From: Baylisascaris procyonis
Lineage: Eukaryota > Nematoda > Chromadorea > Rhabditida > Ascarididae
Assembly: GCA_037389465.1 (NCBI GenBank)
Contig: JAZARR010000153.1
Coordinates: forward strand, 3,457,001 to 3,521,000
Reading direction: 5' to 3'
DNA: 64,000 nt
Below are positions 23,441 through 36,982 of the stretch, piece after piece. The notes under the pieces were generated by a model that saw only the letters and a list, made by a program, of their open reading frames with translations, was not told where the DNA came from and searched no databases. Every line of letters begins with the position of its first letter. Within the stretch, counting starts at the first letter, position 1. The position numbers were made by a program, and so were the translations under genes.

Positions 23441-26400
23441 ATGCGATTAGTGCAAACGATAGCGAGCACCGAGCCAAATGGACCGCGTGTAATGACATCA
23501 ATTCCGGGTCCAATCTCAAAAAAACTCAAACAAGAAATGGATTTGGTTCATGTGAGTTTCATCTTCTCTTCTATCAAATTGCATCTCTAAAGAATGTCGA
23601 AAAATATGACCGTTTGGAGTTAAAATGATTAAATAATTTGGTTTTTCGAAATAATCTGTTCGTTGTGTTAAAAAAAAAAGAACAAAAAAAATTGCTTTCC
23701 AAACGGTCTATTGATTGTGTTAGAAAATATCAAAAATACGAGCGCGTAGATTTTTTGCAGATTTCTTTTGTTGATTTGCGGATATGCAGATTTTGCAGAT
23801 CGGCGGAGTTTTTTTTTTTTTTTCTGTTGCAGCAAACGAGCTCGGTTAGATTTTTCGCTGACTATGAGAGATCAATGGGTAATTATCTCGTTGATGCGGA
23901 TGGTAATACCCTTCTCGATATGTATATGCAAGTATCGTCATTATGTTTGGGTATGTAATTTATTTATATTGCGGTCATTTCGAATTTTCCACCGGCATTC
24001 AACCGAATGCGTGAAATGGATCACAGAGATTGAGATCTCATATATCTCCCGCTTTATTCTTGAACTTAAATCACTAAAAATTGTTGAAATTCATTGCGGT
24101 TTTCTCGACGGAAATTTTTGCCGCCTAAAAATTTACTACACATCTCTCTGAAAGTGGAATTCAAAAAATAAATTTTTCTTCCCTGAATTTCCTAAAAAAA
24201 TTGCTTTTCTTGCCTACAGTCGCCTTTCTCCTGCTTTGCAATAGGTACACTATTTTACTAAAGCTTCGATAAAATAAAATGTCGTTTATTAAATGTCAAT
24301 CGGAAGTTTATTTTCGCTACCACAATGTCTAACTTACTGATAACGTCTCTCAAGTGATAATAAAATAGAGATATTTGGGGCGAATTTAATAGTATTAAAA
24401 ACCTTTATATCATTCAAATATCGCCTCCATGTAGTAACATATTATCGTCTACAATATATTTTATGAAATATTACGTGTTTTCACTGTATGTAGTGCGCAT
24501 AACCTTTTTCCCCATGATTATTCACTTTATTCGTATAATTTTTTTTCCATATTTCAGGTTACAATCATCCTGATCTCGTTAAAGTCATTTCCGATCCACG
24601 TTTCATCGTAGGTTACTGCCAATTTTAGAATTTTATTTCCCACTTGTTTTTCACATGTTTTAAATGAACGAAAAAATTTTCACTTTGCTTTTATTAAGAT
24701 TGAATCAGAAATTTGAAATCAATTCCCTAACGCTATTTGAAAATTTCTCTGCACATCAAAATCCACCCAGTGACATTATTTGTGCATAAAAATATCGTCA
24801 TAGTGCTGGAATGTAAAAGCATATTATTATTCGGAAGGCAGTTTAGCGATGAAGAATTCATCTTGCTAACGTTTTAGAACAAAGCGTGCAAATGATTCCT
24901 CTCGTCATTTACACGTTCGAATAAATCAGAAATCAGTGAATGAAGATGGCCTCATAAAGCCAAGAACTTTTTACTATGGTTATTTAGCCCTTTGTATATC
25001 CAAAAAAAAACTTTGCCAATGTTTTTTTTTTTCATCTTCCTCGCAGACAAAGCAATTATTCAGTCGGTTGAAAAGCTGAAATTAATTTACAGACCGCTGC
25101 AGTGAGTCGACCAGCACTTGGTTCATTTCCTCGCACCGATTTTGCTGATATTCTCAAAAAATCTCTCATTTCGGTAACTATTCATTAATGATTTTATTAT
25201 TTGTTCATTTAAATTCAATGATTTTCCGAGTTGTTCCAGCGAACAAATTAGCATGAACAAAATCGTGTTGAAAATAGGATCGTTGAAAAAGAGCGTCCAC
25301 TAATTTCATATTATTGTCTCTCTGTAATATTATCAAACATAGGAGGGAATTGATATTACTGAAAACAACAACCGTTCACCGTTCCTATGTAACTTAGCAT
25401 CTTGTTTAGGATTCTCATATTGTCCTTTTTGAGGTATTAGAGCTGAAAATATGTTTTTTTTTCAAGGATATTTTTCGCTTTTGTTCTATGAGGAATTGTT
25501 AAAGAATCTCAAGACCTTACTTTTATTTAAAGATATTTTCTGTAACGAATACTTGGGACTAATTTTTTTTTTTCAAAATCTTTAAAAGGCTCCGAGTTGA
25601 AATCAACAAAGCGCATTTATAAGAATTACGCATCGTTTGAACATTTTCTTCAAAACTTTTAAAAATACATCTTTGACAAATTTACTGAGAACGTTAGGTG
25701 ATTCGATCTTTGCTAATTTCATAGTTTTCTTGAGATCGTCAAAAAGTGCAGATATATTATTTGGAAAATAATCAGTAGATGGATTAGATTTCGGAATTAG
25801 TAATTTACTCTATTTAAAAAATGTCTAACATTTTGCACTATGCATATGAGAGAAATTTATTCCATTTTTAGGGAATGAATTATGTGTAAAAACGGCGAAT
25901 GAAAATATAAAGATTTTTTGGAGCGTTGATTTCATATCCCACAATTTGATCAAGTACAATCATATAAGAAATTCATAAATATTAAATGGGAAGATAATTG
26001 GGATAGGAAGCATTAGTGATTGTTTGTTCATTTCGAGCATATCCCATATGCAATAAAAGAATTCAGATAGCACCAAAGGGATTATCAGCAGTTCAAACGA
26101 TGATGTGTGGCGCATCATCAAACGAACATGCACTGAAAACAGCATTCATGTGGTATCAAGCACAAAAGCGGGGTGGTCCACCGACAGCAAAGTATTTGGA
26201 ATCGTCGATGAGGCACGAATTGCCTGGAACACCTAATATCACTGTTTTATCTTTTGAAGGCGCTTTCCATGGACGCACACTAGGTTCTGTTAGTGATTTT
26301 TCTTTGCCCGCATTTTACACTTCAAAAGTTGAACATATAAAAGTGAGTAACACTGATCACTGCTATGAATATTATTGACATCACTAATATCGGCATATTG

Positions 26401-29400
26401 ATTACCGCTGTTTCTTATCTTATCGAACGAATACTTCTATTAGTAAGAAAATCACTATAGAAAGCACTAGTGAAATTGCCGGAACCTGAATCTGTTCGCA
26501 TATAGATGTAATGAGATGAGTGAGCAGATTATATTCGTCTTGCCTATCATAGTTATCAGTAAAGGTTTTCCTTGTGAGCATTGTTGTTTTATTTCAGCAA
26601 CGCTTTCAATAACTAGATCAAAACCTATTCACAAGGTCGATTTACCGGCGTTTCAATGGCCCGTCGCTAAATTTCCACGATACAAATATCCGTTAAGCGA
26701 AAATGTGGAATATAATAAGAAAGAGGACGATGACTGCTTAGCTATGGTATGCTTCAATTTCTATACGATTAGATATAAGATATTCGACGTTATCAAAGAA
26801 TGATCGCCATATGATAACTTTGTGCGATGATTCGAGAATTGCTTTATTTTCAGTGTGAAATGAATGAAACTACCATAATCAAATTTTAGTCCTCTCTCTC
26901 TTCCTTCTCTTTCCTATTCCCCTCCCTTCCACCTCCTTCGATTATTCCATCAGGTTTGTTGCTGATGTCCCCTTTTGACTGTGTAGGGAACTTTCTCTAC
27001 CCTATCAGTGATGTGCACTATCAACGGCAATGGAATATAAATGGATCTTTGTTCAAAGGAAAACAATGTGATTACGTCACACTCCTTCTAGGTGGAAAGT
27101 ATAATCAAAAAACAGAGGAAGGCAAAACGAGACGTGGCCGCGTTGATAGTTGAGCCCATCCAAAGCGAAGGGGGCGATCACCATGGCTCTGCGGCTTTCT
27201 TCCAAGGTCTTCGTGACATAACTAAGAAACACGGTGTGGTCTTCATTGTCGATGAGGTATAATTTCTTAAAAACAGTAACCTCATTGCGCAAATATACAA
27301 AATCTACTGTTATAATCTTCTATGCTGTCCTGTACCAAAGCATATCCAGAAAAACATTCAAGGGGTGGATGACTTAGTAGGCTAGGAAGGAGGAACCGTA
27401 CTACTCATTGTGATTGTTTTGCTTCCATGATGGCAGGTACTCTCTTCCTTCCATATACTGCCTTAGAATTTTGGAAGAGGTTGGGGTGGTTGTTGTATCA
27501 TTATCGCGTCTCACGCGTATACGGTTGAAATGTCCCACAGCACATACATAGTATATACATTGTGTGGCAATACATTAATTTCTCAAACATGTTAGCAGTT
27601 CTTCCTTGTTCGCGAATGGAATGCTTCAGAAGTACCTTATAAACGTGAAAAAGGGGGATAGGCAGCATTAGTGAGCTAAAAAAATGACAATTTCGAGAAG
27701 GACAACAAGAGGCCAATTTCTGTATTTTTTGGTGAAAAAAAACTTCAGAAAGGTCCAAGCCCATACCGAAAGTTTATATACGTCCAAACAATTGGCCCCT
27801 TTTCAACATGTCAGCAACTGGCGCTCGCTTGTTTTTGTCATTGGCTCCAAGGCCATTCATACTGTTCATTTCGCCGCGCCCTTCTCCCACATTTCCTGCT
27901 ATTTCCTGCCTTTCCTCCAGCCGTTTTTCGGGACCCTATCATTCGTGGTACCCCAATGAACTTCTTTGGAGGATCAGCACTAGCGTTAAGCGTCAAGGAC
28001 GCTGGACTTTATAGCGTCCCAAATTTTAAGAGGAGTGGTAAGTGATTTTGGGAGCTTCGGAAATTACATTTTCCACTGAATTCCTCAAGTAACGGAATTT
28101 TTTAAATATAATCACTACTAGGTATAAAGCAGTTCCCGTGATCTCCTAACATGCGGCGGCAGTGAGACTAATGTTTAACGTGTCGAACGTGGTGTGTAAA
28201 TATACAACGCTGATTTAGATATTAATAAATAAGTAATTGCACAAATACTTCGCACTAACAGTATGATAGTCAACGAAGTAATATTTTAAAATATTGATTG
28301 ATCCATACGGTAAAAATTCAGGGATAGATATGCTATAGAAATCTTCAAGGAAAAATTCCAACACTTAGTAAGCAATTCTTAGGTTCAAACTGGTGGCGGT
28401 GGAACAGGAAGTTTTTGGGCACATGATACATGGAATCTGCAATCACCACCAGATATTGTTACATTCTCGAAAAAATATATGACTGGAGGCTATTTCTATG
28501 CCGATCATCTACGAATAAATGAGGTTTGCTATTACTTTTGAGATATTAACACTACATTTATGTTATAAGTCTTTGCTTATATTTCCGAAATAGAATTTGT
28601 CATTTTTTAAACATCCTGATCAACGTGACATAAATCATTCTAGCACCTTTTAGCCCCAAAAAAATAATAAGCAAATAATTTTGAATTTTTATAAGGCTTG
28701 GTTAGTCTCCAATCTCTACTATTTCGTCGTTGACAACAAAGTTCTTATGAGGAAATTTTTCAGCGAAGAACTTCCTTCAGTAAATTCATTCCATAAACAA
28801 AAATTGTTACAGTTTTCTGATGTATTTATATAAGGCGAAAAAAAGTCTTAGACTATCCGCGTTGGAATAATTAAGCTTAAGACTTGATAAGAGACGTTTT
28901 TCTTTCTTTTCCTTTTTCAATAATGTAATTTTCAAGTTTAGCCATATCGCATTTACAATACTTGGATGGGTGAACCAACAAAAGTGGTATTACTTGAGAA
29001 GGCAATTGAAGTTATAAAACGCGACAATCTTCTCGAAAATGTTCGCAATATCGGTGAAGAACTACAAACAGGTCTAAAAGATCTCGAGGTTATTAGCCTA
29101 TTTACATTCGCAGTGAATGTGATCTATTCAGAATATTTCCTCATTGAAATTCTTCATCAGTTACGGTGGAATATTTTTATTTTCTTGACTAAATCTTATT
29201 AACTTACTGGTTTTCGACAGCGAATCTCAACAAATGTCTTCCCTTTGGGTTAAGCATCGAAGTGCAGGGAGCAACGACGTGTCCCGATGCCAAGTGGTCG
29301 CATTCACCAGCTGATACCGCAGTCTTCTATCGTCTTTTGCTTTGTTTTTTTTTTTTTTTGTTTTTTTGACAGATCTAATTTTCTTCCATTTAGGGGGTTT

Positions 29401-30588
29401 GTTTCATTTGTCTGGACATATTCTTACCACAAATTTTAACTTCGTTTTAAATTCACATTTAGCTTATCCAGTACAGTTATTATAAAACATATACACATAC
29501 AGAAGTAGGACTTCTAGAAAAAGGACCAAAACCCTTTGAATAACCGCCTTATCTGCGGCATAAACGATGCATTTTCATTACATGCTGATGCGGATATAAA
29601 TTTTAGCAGAAATACTCATCAAAGATGCATAACGTTCGTGGACTAGCAAGTTTCTGTGCATTCGACATTCGGGATGCATCCAAAAGGGACGACTTCCTTG
29701 CGAAAGCTTTAAGCAAAGGTATTCACATTTTTCAACCCTTCTTTTGCCGAAGTTATCCCGAGTGACGACTAATAATAACAATATGGTCACATATTAGTTT
29801 AGAGCTCAACATAAGCTTTTATTCCTTGTGCGTTTGTTAAAGGGTGATCTTGCAATCCAGGCAATTTAATCTCACTTCGAATGTTGCATCGGGAACGTTC
29901 ACTTCGAGTAGGATTAAATCAATATTCTCTACATGTATCATTATAAGAAGACTGAGAGCTATTTCGTCTTGGAGATTATAGATGCCCACCACAGTGGTGA
30001 CTAGAGTGGAAGAAGGGGGGGGGGGGGTGCCATGATAATGTTCTGTTTTGATGTTGTTAATTAACACATCGACGATATAGAATTGAGAAACACCAAGCTA
30101 ACTTAAATTTCCTTTAGTGATGGGCATGATAATGGTTGCACTTGTTTCAAGCGAGTCGAATAATGTTTTTTGGCACATTCAGATTAATAAGTTTGTTTGG
30201 GTGTCACGTTTCCTATGCATATTTTTAATTCAAAAATAGTGGCATTCGCTTCCCAATGGAATAACACCTCTCTCATATAGGAGTCACTTAAACTCAGGTT
30301 TAATGCTGAAGATTTTAAATACTTTAAATGTCATTGATTAAAAGCTCGATGGTTCAATTTTTTTTTCTATATATTATATTAAGAGTTCAATTAAGAGCTC
30401 AATATTTCGAAGAATATTGCAAACTCACCATTGCATCAATTAAGCAAGTTGTTGTAATTGTAATTTCAGGTTTAAATCTGGGTGGCTGTGGCGATGCGGC
30501 CATAAGGTTTCGACCGGCATTAATTTTCGGAAAGAAGCATCTCGAAATTGCGTTGGATATTCTTGATAAGTCTATGAAGGATCTATAA
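23441..30588 (+). CDS. gta-1: 4-aminobutyrate aminotransferase, mitochondrial
   Basis: Eleven exons: 23441..23551, 23833..23950, 24558..24607, 25093..25173, 26067..26283, 26598..26746, 27092..27256, 28383..28523, 28942..29088, 29607..29718, 30470..30588. All phases agree, giving 469 aa; human ABAT is 500 with its transit peptide. This PLP enzyme of fold type I converts GABA and 2-oxoglutarate to succinate semialdehyde and glutamate in the mitochondrial matrix. Seen: RPALGSF, FHGRT with the substrate-binding arginine, [24 protein letters not shown], the PLP lysine in [10 protein letters not shown], and [14 protein letters not shown]. The motif CGSC, whose two cysteines hold a 2Fe-2S cluster in the mammalian enzyme, reads CGAS here. 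The 5' end is the weak point: the chosen ATG follows a poor TTTTCAAG site and gives only a short leader, so an upstream transit-peptide exon is possible. Several donors are GTTNNN. Confidence 0.93.
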
Positions 30589-30599
30589 TATTCGATAAG

Positions 30600-30605
30600 A
30601 ATAAA
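30600..30605 (+). terminator. Poly-A signal of gta-1
   Basis: AATAAA 12 nt after the stop codon of gta-1. The position suits a very short 3' UTR. Confidence 0.6.
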
Positions 30606-33600
30606 TTGCAACGTCACTGAAATTTGCAGTCACTTCGTCGTTGATCAGTTGCTTTTTTCCGAGATTAAGTGTAGTCCAAATGTTTTCCAAGCTGAATTTA
30701 AGAAAGAAAAATTCCACAGGTCTCAGAATTTGGAAGTGTGTCAGCATATTGCATGCGCTTTTGATGGCATTTTATCGATAACACAATAAAGTTAAACACT
30801 ATGGTGATGGTGGATGCTCAGCACAGGAAGTGAGTAGTAACTTAAATTTATCAACACGAGAATGCTTCCATACACGGTGGAAGTGAAGATATGAATTACT
30901 CTTTACAGCTACAGGTAAATAGTGTTGTGGAAATTTTTTGTCGATTTTAGTTACTGGATATCTCTATACAATAATGTATGCAGAATAGGGCTGCCAATAT
31001 TAGTAGGTTGCGGTAATGACGCCAATTAAACTTTCAGTGCAAGTGATTTGAAGCGAATGAATATGGGAGGCGAAGAATTTTAACCGCCGACGTGGAAGAA
31101 AACTGAAATGGAAGCGACAAGTAACTTTACCCGAGCTTCCAACATTTTGAGTTTTCTTTTGGGGCTTTGGGGGGAGGGGGGTTCTTTGTTATGTATAATT
31201 GCAGTGTGTGAAATTAATATGTTGCAAAAAATGTGGGTTTATTTTTAGCTCATTCATTCACCATTTCACTGATTAGCTTCATCATTCTCAACATTTCGGT
31301 GGTTTTGAACATGAAAATCTCTTTAATTTCTTTAATTTATTTTTTGATTGCACATTAACGATATTATCGTATCTTGCCTCTGCATCGGCACTTCATATTT
31401 TCTGTAGATTCACGTAAGATCGCTTGAATATTGACATTCAGCATGTATAATTGGAATACTAGTTAAAATAGAGACAATTTTCTTGGCTATGCATTGCAGA
31501 ATAAGCCGACAAAGGAGAAAAATAACAAATGATTGATCGTAGCAAATTGCCTCTGTGATCGACGATAATCAAAAAATATAGATTTAGTAGTTGGTCATTT
31601 AACAAACTTGTATCAAGTGGACATCGGGAAAGCTGTACGTTAAATAATATTAATTCATGCAATAGATTCTTCAACGCAACTGGAATGTCCGCAAAACTAT
31701 TGACAGTCAAGATGTGTAGTGATGAGGTCTGTGTGATGATGCCACCCTTCCTATTGACCTCAATTCTGCTCCTAAAGCACCACAATTTAAAAAGATTTGC
31801 TCATGCTGTAGAAATAGGCTATTTATAGGTGACAGGAATGATCTGATTACCGGATATGAAAGGATTTATAAAATAATGTTGAAATTTATTGCAACTGTTC
31901 GGCTAATATTCCCCAATAAATAAACACAATAAAGGTGATGATGTTTGCAAGCGTTGTTTAATGATGCCGATTACGCTTCATTTTGTTTGTTAACATATGT
32001 CGTCTAAAGCAAATCATATTGAATACTAATGTAAAAATAATATGAACTAAAAAGTGATCGATCGAAATAAAAGCATTTATTTATTTGTTCTATATTTAAA
32101 CGCTGTTTCTATTGCAACAGTTACAGTTGAAGTAGCGCTCATTACTATCGTTCTTTGAAGTGAACAAAACATTAAAAAAATACCTCCGTCACAAATTGCT
32201 CTCTAGGGCTAGACCGTCTCGAGGGAAAAATTTTCTCTTGGTGGAATTTCAAAAGTTCATAGAAAAGCGTCTCATCTGAGCGCTGTTGTTTGTTGTGTTG
32301 TTTTTTGATAAATTGTCGCTGTCGGTTCTCATTGATATTTCTTCCTTTTGCGACAATTCATTCGTCGAACTTCCTATTGAATACCGCTCTAAACGTTGAA
32401 TTGTTTGGCATATTTTTGTTCTTATGCGCTCAGAGCATTCCTTCAAACAATCTTATTCCTTCCGTTTAAATTTCATTTCCTCTTTAATTACAACTGAACT
32501 TTCAGCTCAGATGTTTATATAAATATTCAAATTGCAATTCTGAGACACTTTAAAAAAGGCAAACGACAGTGCATAAATTGATTGCAAGATAGTTTGCAGT
32601 AGTATCCATGTTTCGATTCTGGATCGGCGAGGCATGGATAAAAGAGGCAGAGCCGTCTAGCTCCAAAGTCTTAAAATTCCACACCTGGCTAGGACGGCCT
32701 TGTAGGTGATGGTGGTGCGGCTGTAACTTGGCCCCGCACCGTAACGGGTGAAGGGGACAGGGTCCCGATTCTTCAGGCGTGTGGATATATCATCACGAAA
32801 ATTTTGTGTGATAAAGTTTAATACGAAATGCTTAGAAATACTTCTAAATGCTTGTAAGTAACGCAATTTACGATGTAAATGTGAAAATGTCTGGAAAGAT
32901 CGCAGATATCGAAGATTGATGAGTAGCAACAATATGGATGATGGTATTTACTAAAGGGCGATGTTCTCGAAAATATTTTTGGCTTAAATAACGAGAGAAT
33001 CTTTTCTCATTTGAATAACTGAATTAGCAATATGCAAAATTAGAGTAGAGGAATTAAATATTCTTTTATTTCTTCTACATACTTACATATTTTGGATGCT
33101 TTTATGTGAATTTTTGCCGCCATTCAAACTAAAGTTGTACGATTCCAAATATCATATTTCTTTATTGGTTGAGAAGTGAAAACAATTGCGATGGAAATCA
33201 ATTCACGAAAATATTATTGTGAGTTTTCGTTGATGGTCTCTTATTTCTTTGCATTTCAGGTTTACTTCGCACATAAATTTTATAGTAACAAATATAATTA
33301 TTAGAATGAAAAATCGCACAATAGACAACTTATGAGGGTTTTTCTTTCCAAAATGGGATCGTGCCATTGAAGTAAGGAGCTTTTGCTCTATTATTGATAG
33401 GCATGCAAATGCTTAACCCTTTTTCGAAAAATAGATTTTTCTCTCAGCATCACCAATCCCGAAAAATCGGATCGTGATCATTGAATGTGAAAGTCAATGG
33501 AATTTTCCCTAATTTTTATGCATCGACTTTCAACCGCTCAAAGATTTTTAATTAACTTTAAGCACAAGAAGCGAATCTTTTATGTTTGCAGATTTCTGGA

Positions 33601-33690
33601 GATGCTCTATTGAATGGACTTTTATATTGAAACGAGTGTACGTTCAAAGTTAATGCGGCAGATATTTGCACCAAAATCGAAGGTTATGCT
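30606..33690. other. Intergenic; isolated exon-like ORF at 32249-32446
   Basis: Mostly non-coding. The minus-strand ORF 32249-32446 encodes a hydrophilic serine/asparagine-rich tail (KECSERIRTKICQTIQRLER at its start) that could be a terminal exon, but no adjoining exon was found. Confidence 0.3.
32640..32785. repeat. GC-rich island, probable repeat
   Basis: About 140 bp of GC-rich sequence stands out in AT-rich surroundings. It includes a hairpin GTGCGG...CCGCAC at about 32714-32738. It has no kept frame and its composition differs from all neighbours; a short transposon-derived or satellite-like repeat is likely. Confidence 0.4.
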
Positions 33691-33717
33691 TGATATCACC
33701 TTAATTTTAGTCTTTGA

Positions 33718-34176
33718 ATGTCATGGGTCAATTCATGCTATGCATACGCATTTCACCTCATATTAGTTTTATTGTTATTGATAATTATTGGAAGAGCATA
33801 TGCAGTGATCCTTGAAAGCGGTACTGAACATCGAAGTCCAATAAACGTATTCGATGAAAGGATATTTGACGAAGCCAGCCAGAAGAGATTGCAAACTTCG
33901 CCACTGATTATCTCATGCAACATAATATGCGATCATCATACTTGCTTGAATAGAGCCCTAGGAGGTTATAGCGGGTCCTTTTTGAGGATGTCTTCATATT
34001 TCATGGCTTTGCTGCTGTCATTCCACTACTTCTTCAGGGAACAGTTAAACGCTAATATGTTTGTTCTAAAACAAAGAAGATGCACACCTCTTCGGCGAGT
34101 GGTACTTGCAACCTATTCAAGAAGGACTACGTGCCCATATCCAGAGAAATGTGATATTTTATTTGTTTATCTCTAG
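33718..34176 (+). CDS. Putative secreted protein, single exon, unrecognised
   Basis: An uninterrupted 152-codon frame in AT-rich DNA. The N-terminus has a strong signal-peptide-like core (residues 12-29, FHLILVLLLLIIIGRAYA), with probable cleavage after AYA. The mature part has seven or so cysteines, including SCNIICDHHTC and TTCPYPEKC, and a second hydrophobic patch near residues 92-107. A TTTTAG site lies just upstream of the ATG and could be a trans-splice acceptor. Homology not recognised; the gene may contain introns that make the 3' part untrue. Chance is not excluded. Confidence 0.4.
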   Translation: MSWVNSCYAYAFHLILVLLLLIIIGRAYAVILESGTEHRSPINVFDERIFDEASQKRLQTSPLIISCNIICDHHTCLNRALGGYSGSFLRMSSYFMALLLSFHYFFREQLNANMFVLKQRRCTPLRRVVLATYSRRTTCPYPEKCDILFVYL

Positions 34177-36800
34177 GATCCCACCTAATTTCTTGATCCG
34201 ACGTACGTAGATAGCGTTTACGGTGATATCGAAACAGAGACAGGGAAGCGAATGTCATGAATGAAATATCTAGTAGACTCGCCATGGTTAAATTTGATAA
34301 GTTACTTTGCGCAGTATTTTACTTCAAGAATTCTGTTAATATGAAGACATGCATCAGCTAAAAGTAATTAAATGAAACTGCCGAGTGCTCTGCCGCCACT
34401 GCCAAATAATTGCTTTTGTCCTCAGTTTCGAATAACACAATGATCACTGCAAGTATACCTTATTATTGGCTATGCGTTGTGACTAATACTAACACTATTG
34501 AAGCTATCCTGCAGAAGAAGCACTCCATGACGGATAAGAACGGCTGGAGGCTCTCCTTGTGACAGTGGCACCGGGGAGTTTGGCGATATGAAAATGAACC
34601 GAAGGAACACATTATGCACTTTATTAGTTGAGAACTGCGCACCGAAATTTTTCTGCTGTTTAAATAGCTTGCCAGCAGGTTTTATTATTTCAATGTGTTT
34701 TCGGTCAAATGGCTCAAATGGTGTACTATGGCGAAGCCGTTGCGGTATCGAGTTCGGTATGCGTAAAGCGCCAACCATTCTGCGTTCTGTCTTTCTCAGT
34801 GTTCCCTAGCTTCAGTGAATGATGCGTGGTAATAGAGAGGCTAAAAAGTAGGCGGTTGAGTGGCTGAAAATGAATTTTAAAAGACTCCAAAACGGCCACC
34901 CCCTCACTAAGGGAATAACCATTTTGGTAGGATCCTCTTCACATTTGAGGGTGGAATACTTATGCTTCCTTGCCCCGCATCAAAAATGTGAGTATTTATG
35001 AACCTTTTGTGCTAGATTTCTGAATACTTTAAGTCACCTATTGTTCAGTACGTTTATGTGAGTTAATCGTTCTTGATGTTATAATAATGTGCTACCCGAT
35101 GTGAATATGAAAGACAAGTTGGCAGAGTCGAATGCAAAATAAACTTTCCGATGATATCGGCAGTTGGTTAAATGATATGTTCGGAAAATGTACCAAATTT
35201 TAAATTGTTTATCGTTCCGTTGAAATATGACCGAGTAGTTTAAAAAAAGGTGTCCTTTATAGAAAATATTCACTGCAGCACCCTTCTCGTCAATGTCTCG
35301 CCATCAACAACTTCTCGTAAGCGCTATAATCCACTCATTTCATTTATATATTTTGTTTTATATGCCGTTTGTTATAGTTGTATTATTTTCTGAGAGATTT
35401 TTCTCACTTCAAGAAATGAACAGATTTTCACTTTTTGCGTTTTTTGACAATTTTTAACAGATCGCAAAAGTAAAACACAAATTTTCACTTCAAATTGAAG
35501 AGAAAATCAAAAAATTTCCACAATCTCAGACGTTTCGACGTTTTTCTCGATAATATATCTTAAATCACGAAATATGCATAGTGATTTTTGCTTCTTTTTT
35601 ATCCATATCGTCGTCATTTAAAATAAAATTTGGGATTTGCAAACTCATCGATGACCGTGATTCTTTGAAATGTTTCTCTGTGGTGACCATTTTCGAGAAT
35701 ATGTACTGTACTATATATAGGTAACATATTTCTCTGTTAATCTCATTTCCTATGGGTTTATATTGCAACTGCACATTATGCGGTTACAAGTGATAAATTA
35801 TAACGAAATTTGCAATGAAAGAATTGCAGTGTTTGATCTATTTGATTGGCGGATGTTTCTCAGCGGCACCACCCACACACATAATGGTATTGGATTATTT
35901 CGGCGAACTGAGCAAGCAACGTAATTTCTTTTTTCGTTAGTTGCATCTTTTAATAGCATGGCCAAATATCATTATATCGATTTTTCAATGGAAATCTATA
36001 TTTGGTATCAGATCGAATTTAGGAGACGTATTAATCTAGAAATTGCATAAACTTATTAGAATTGATGTAAAAGCTATTTATTGATTGCACGCTTTGCATA
36101 AATTGTTGCAAAAATTATGAATTTGCATGCAAGTCGACTAACTGTCACCTAGTGTATCCGATGCGGGACAACAGCGCAACAAATGGGATGGCAGGGAGGG
36201 AGAAGGGAGAAAGGTGTAAACCCAGTCAGAGCTATTAAACAGCGTGCCGATGAAAGGGAGTGCCTATTTTAATGGAAAGGAACGGAATTATAATCCCTCC
36301 ACTTTACAATCCTCTGCTGCTTCTTGCAGAGTTATTTCTAGATTTGCCTTTCATCTGAAACAATCAAATACATTAGAAGCTCTCAATTTTCCCTGTCAGT
36401 ATTTTTTAGTGGTGAATGAAAATCACACAATTCATAAATGAAAGATTTGAGGTTTTTTGGGCTACATATGAATATTTGAATATGTTCATTGTTCTTATTA
36501 CTTTTCTTCATTAAAAAGTGACTGACGAAAAGTGGAAGTTAGATTAAGTGTTAGGGTGAATTTATGTGAGAAGTGTTTATTAAATCGCATCCGAGATCAG
36601 ATACAAATGAAATTATTATTCGGAATGACAGGAAGACCGATGACTCCTCCGAAATGTTATTTATACGTGTAAAAGATGAACGGCATCAACAATGACGACA
36701 ACCGTCGTTATTTGCGTAAAAGAAAGCACATACCCAGACAGACAGACAGCGACACAACAGTTACTCGATACAACCATTACTCTGTAGCTCTTTTCCAAAA
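34177..36800. other. Intergenic; weak exon-like signals only
   Basis: No recognised gene. A minus-strand ORF at 35565-35774 ends in a hydrophilic stretch (NDDDMDKKEAKITMHIS) that looks like a protein tail, but its upstream exons are not found. Confidence 0.3.
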
Positions 36801-36807
36801 AACTTAC

Positions 36808-36924
36808 TATTTCGTTAATTTTGTTGCGTAAGTTCTCAAATTTTCCAATGAGTAATAGATGCCGCTGTAATTGAGCTAGTGATTGATCGCATGGACTGGA
36901 ATGCAGAAGCACATTTCGTCGCAT
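36808..36924 (-). CDS. Candidate exon with strong donor, unrecognised
   Basis: A 39-codon frame beginning MRRNVLLHSSPCDQSLAQLQ and ending LRNKINEI at a GTAAGT donor (36807-36802). It is predicted to be helical. No downstream exon in phase was found, and its start lies only about 60 bp from the plus-strand exon at 36983. Low confidence. Confidence 0.25.
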
Positions 36925-36982
36925 GACACTAGCGGTGTTCAATGTACTTGCAAATTAGGCAGATACCAGTGAATTGGTTTAG

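Noticed and set aside
26284..26342. Extension of gta-1 exon 5 to the GTGAGT donor at 26343
   Set aside because: It would insert an unrelated [10 protein letters not shown] stretch and break phase; ending at 26283 gives the family length and correct continuation.
10542..30588. mspn-1 and gta-1 as a trans-spliced operon
   Set aside because: The 6.8-kb spacing is far larger than the usual few hundred bases between nematode operon genes.
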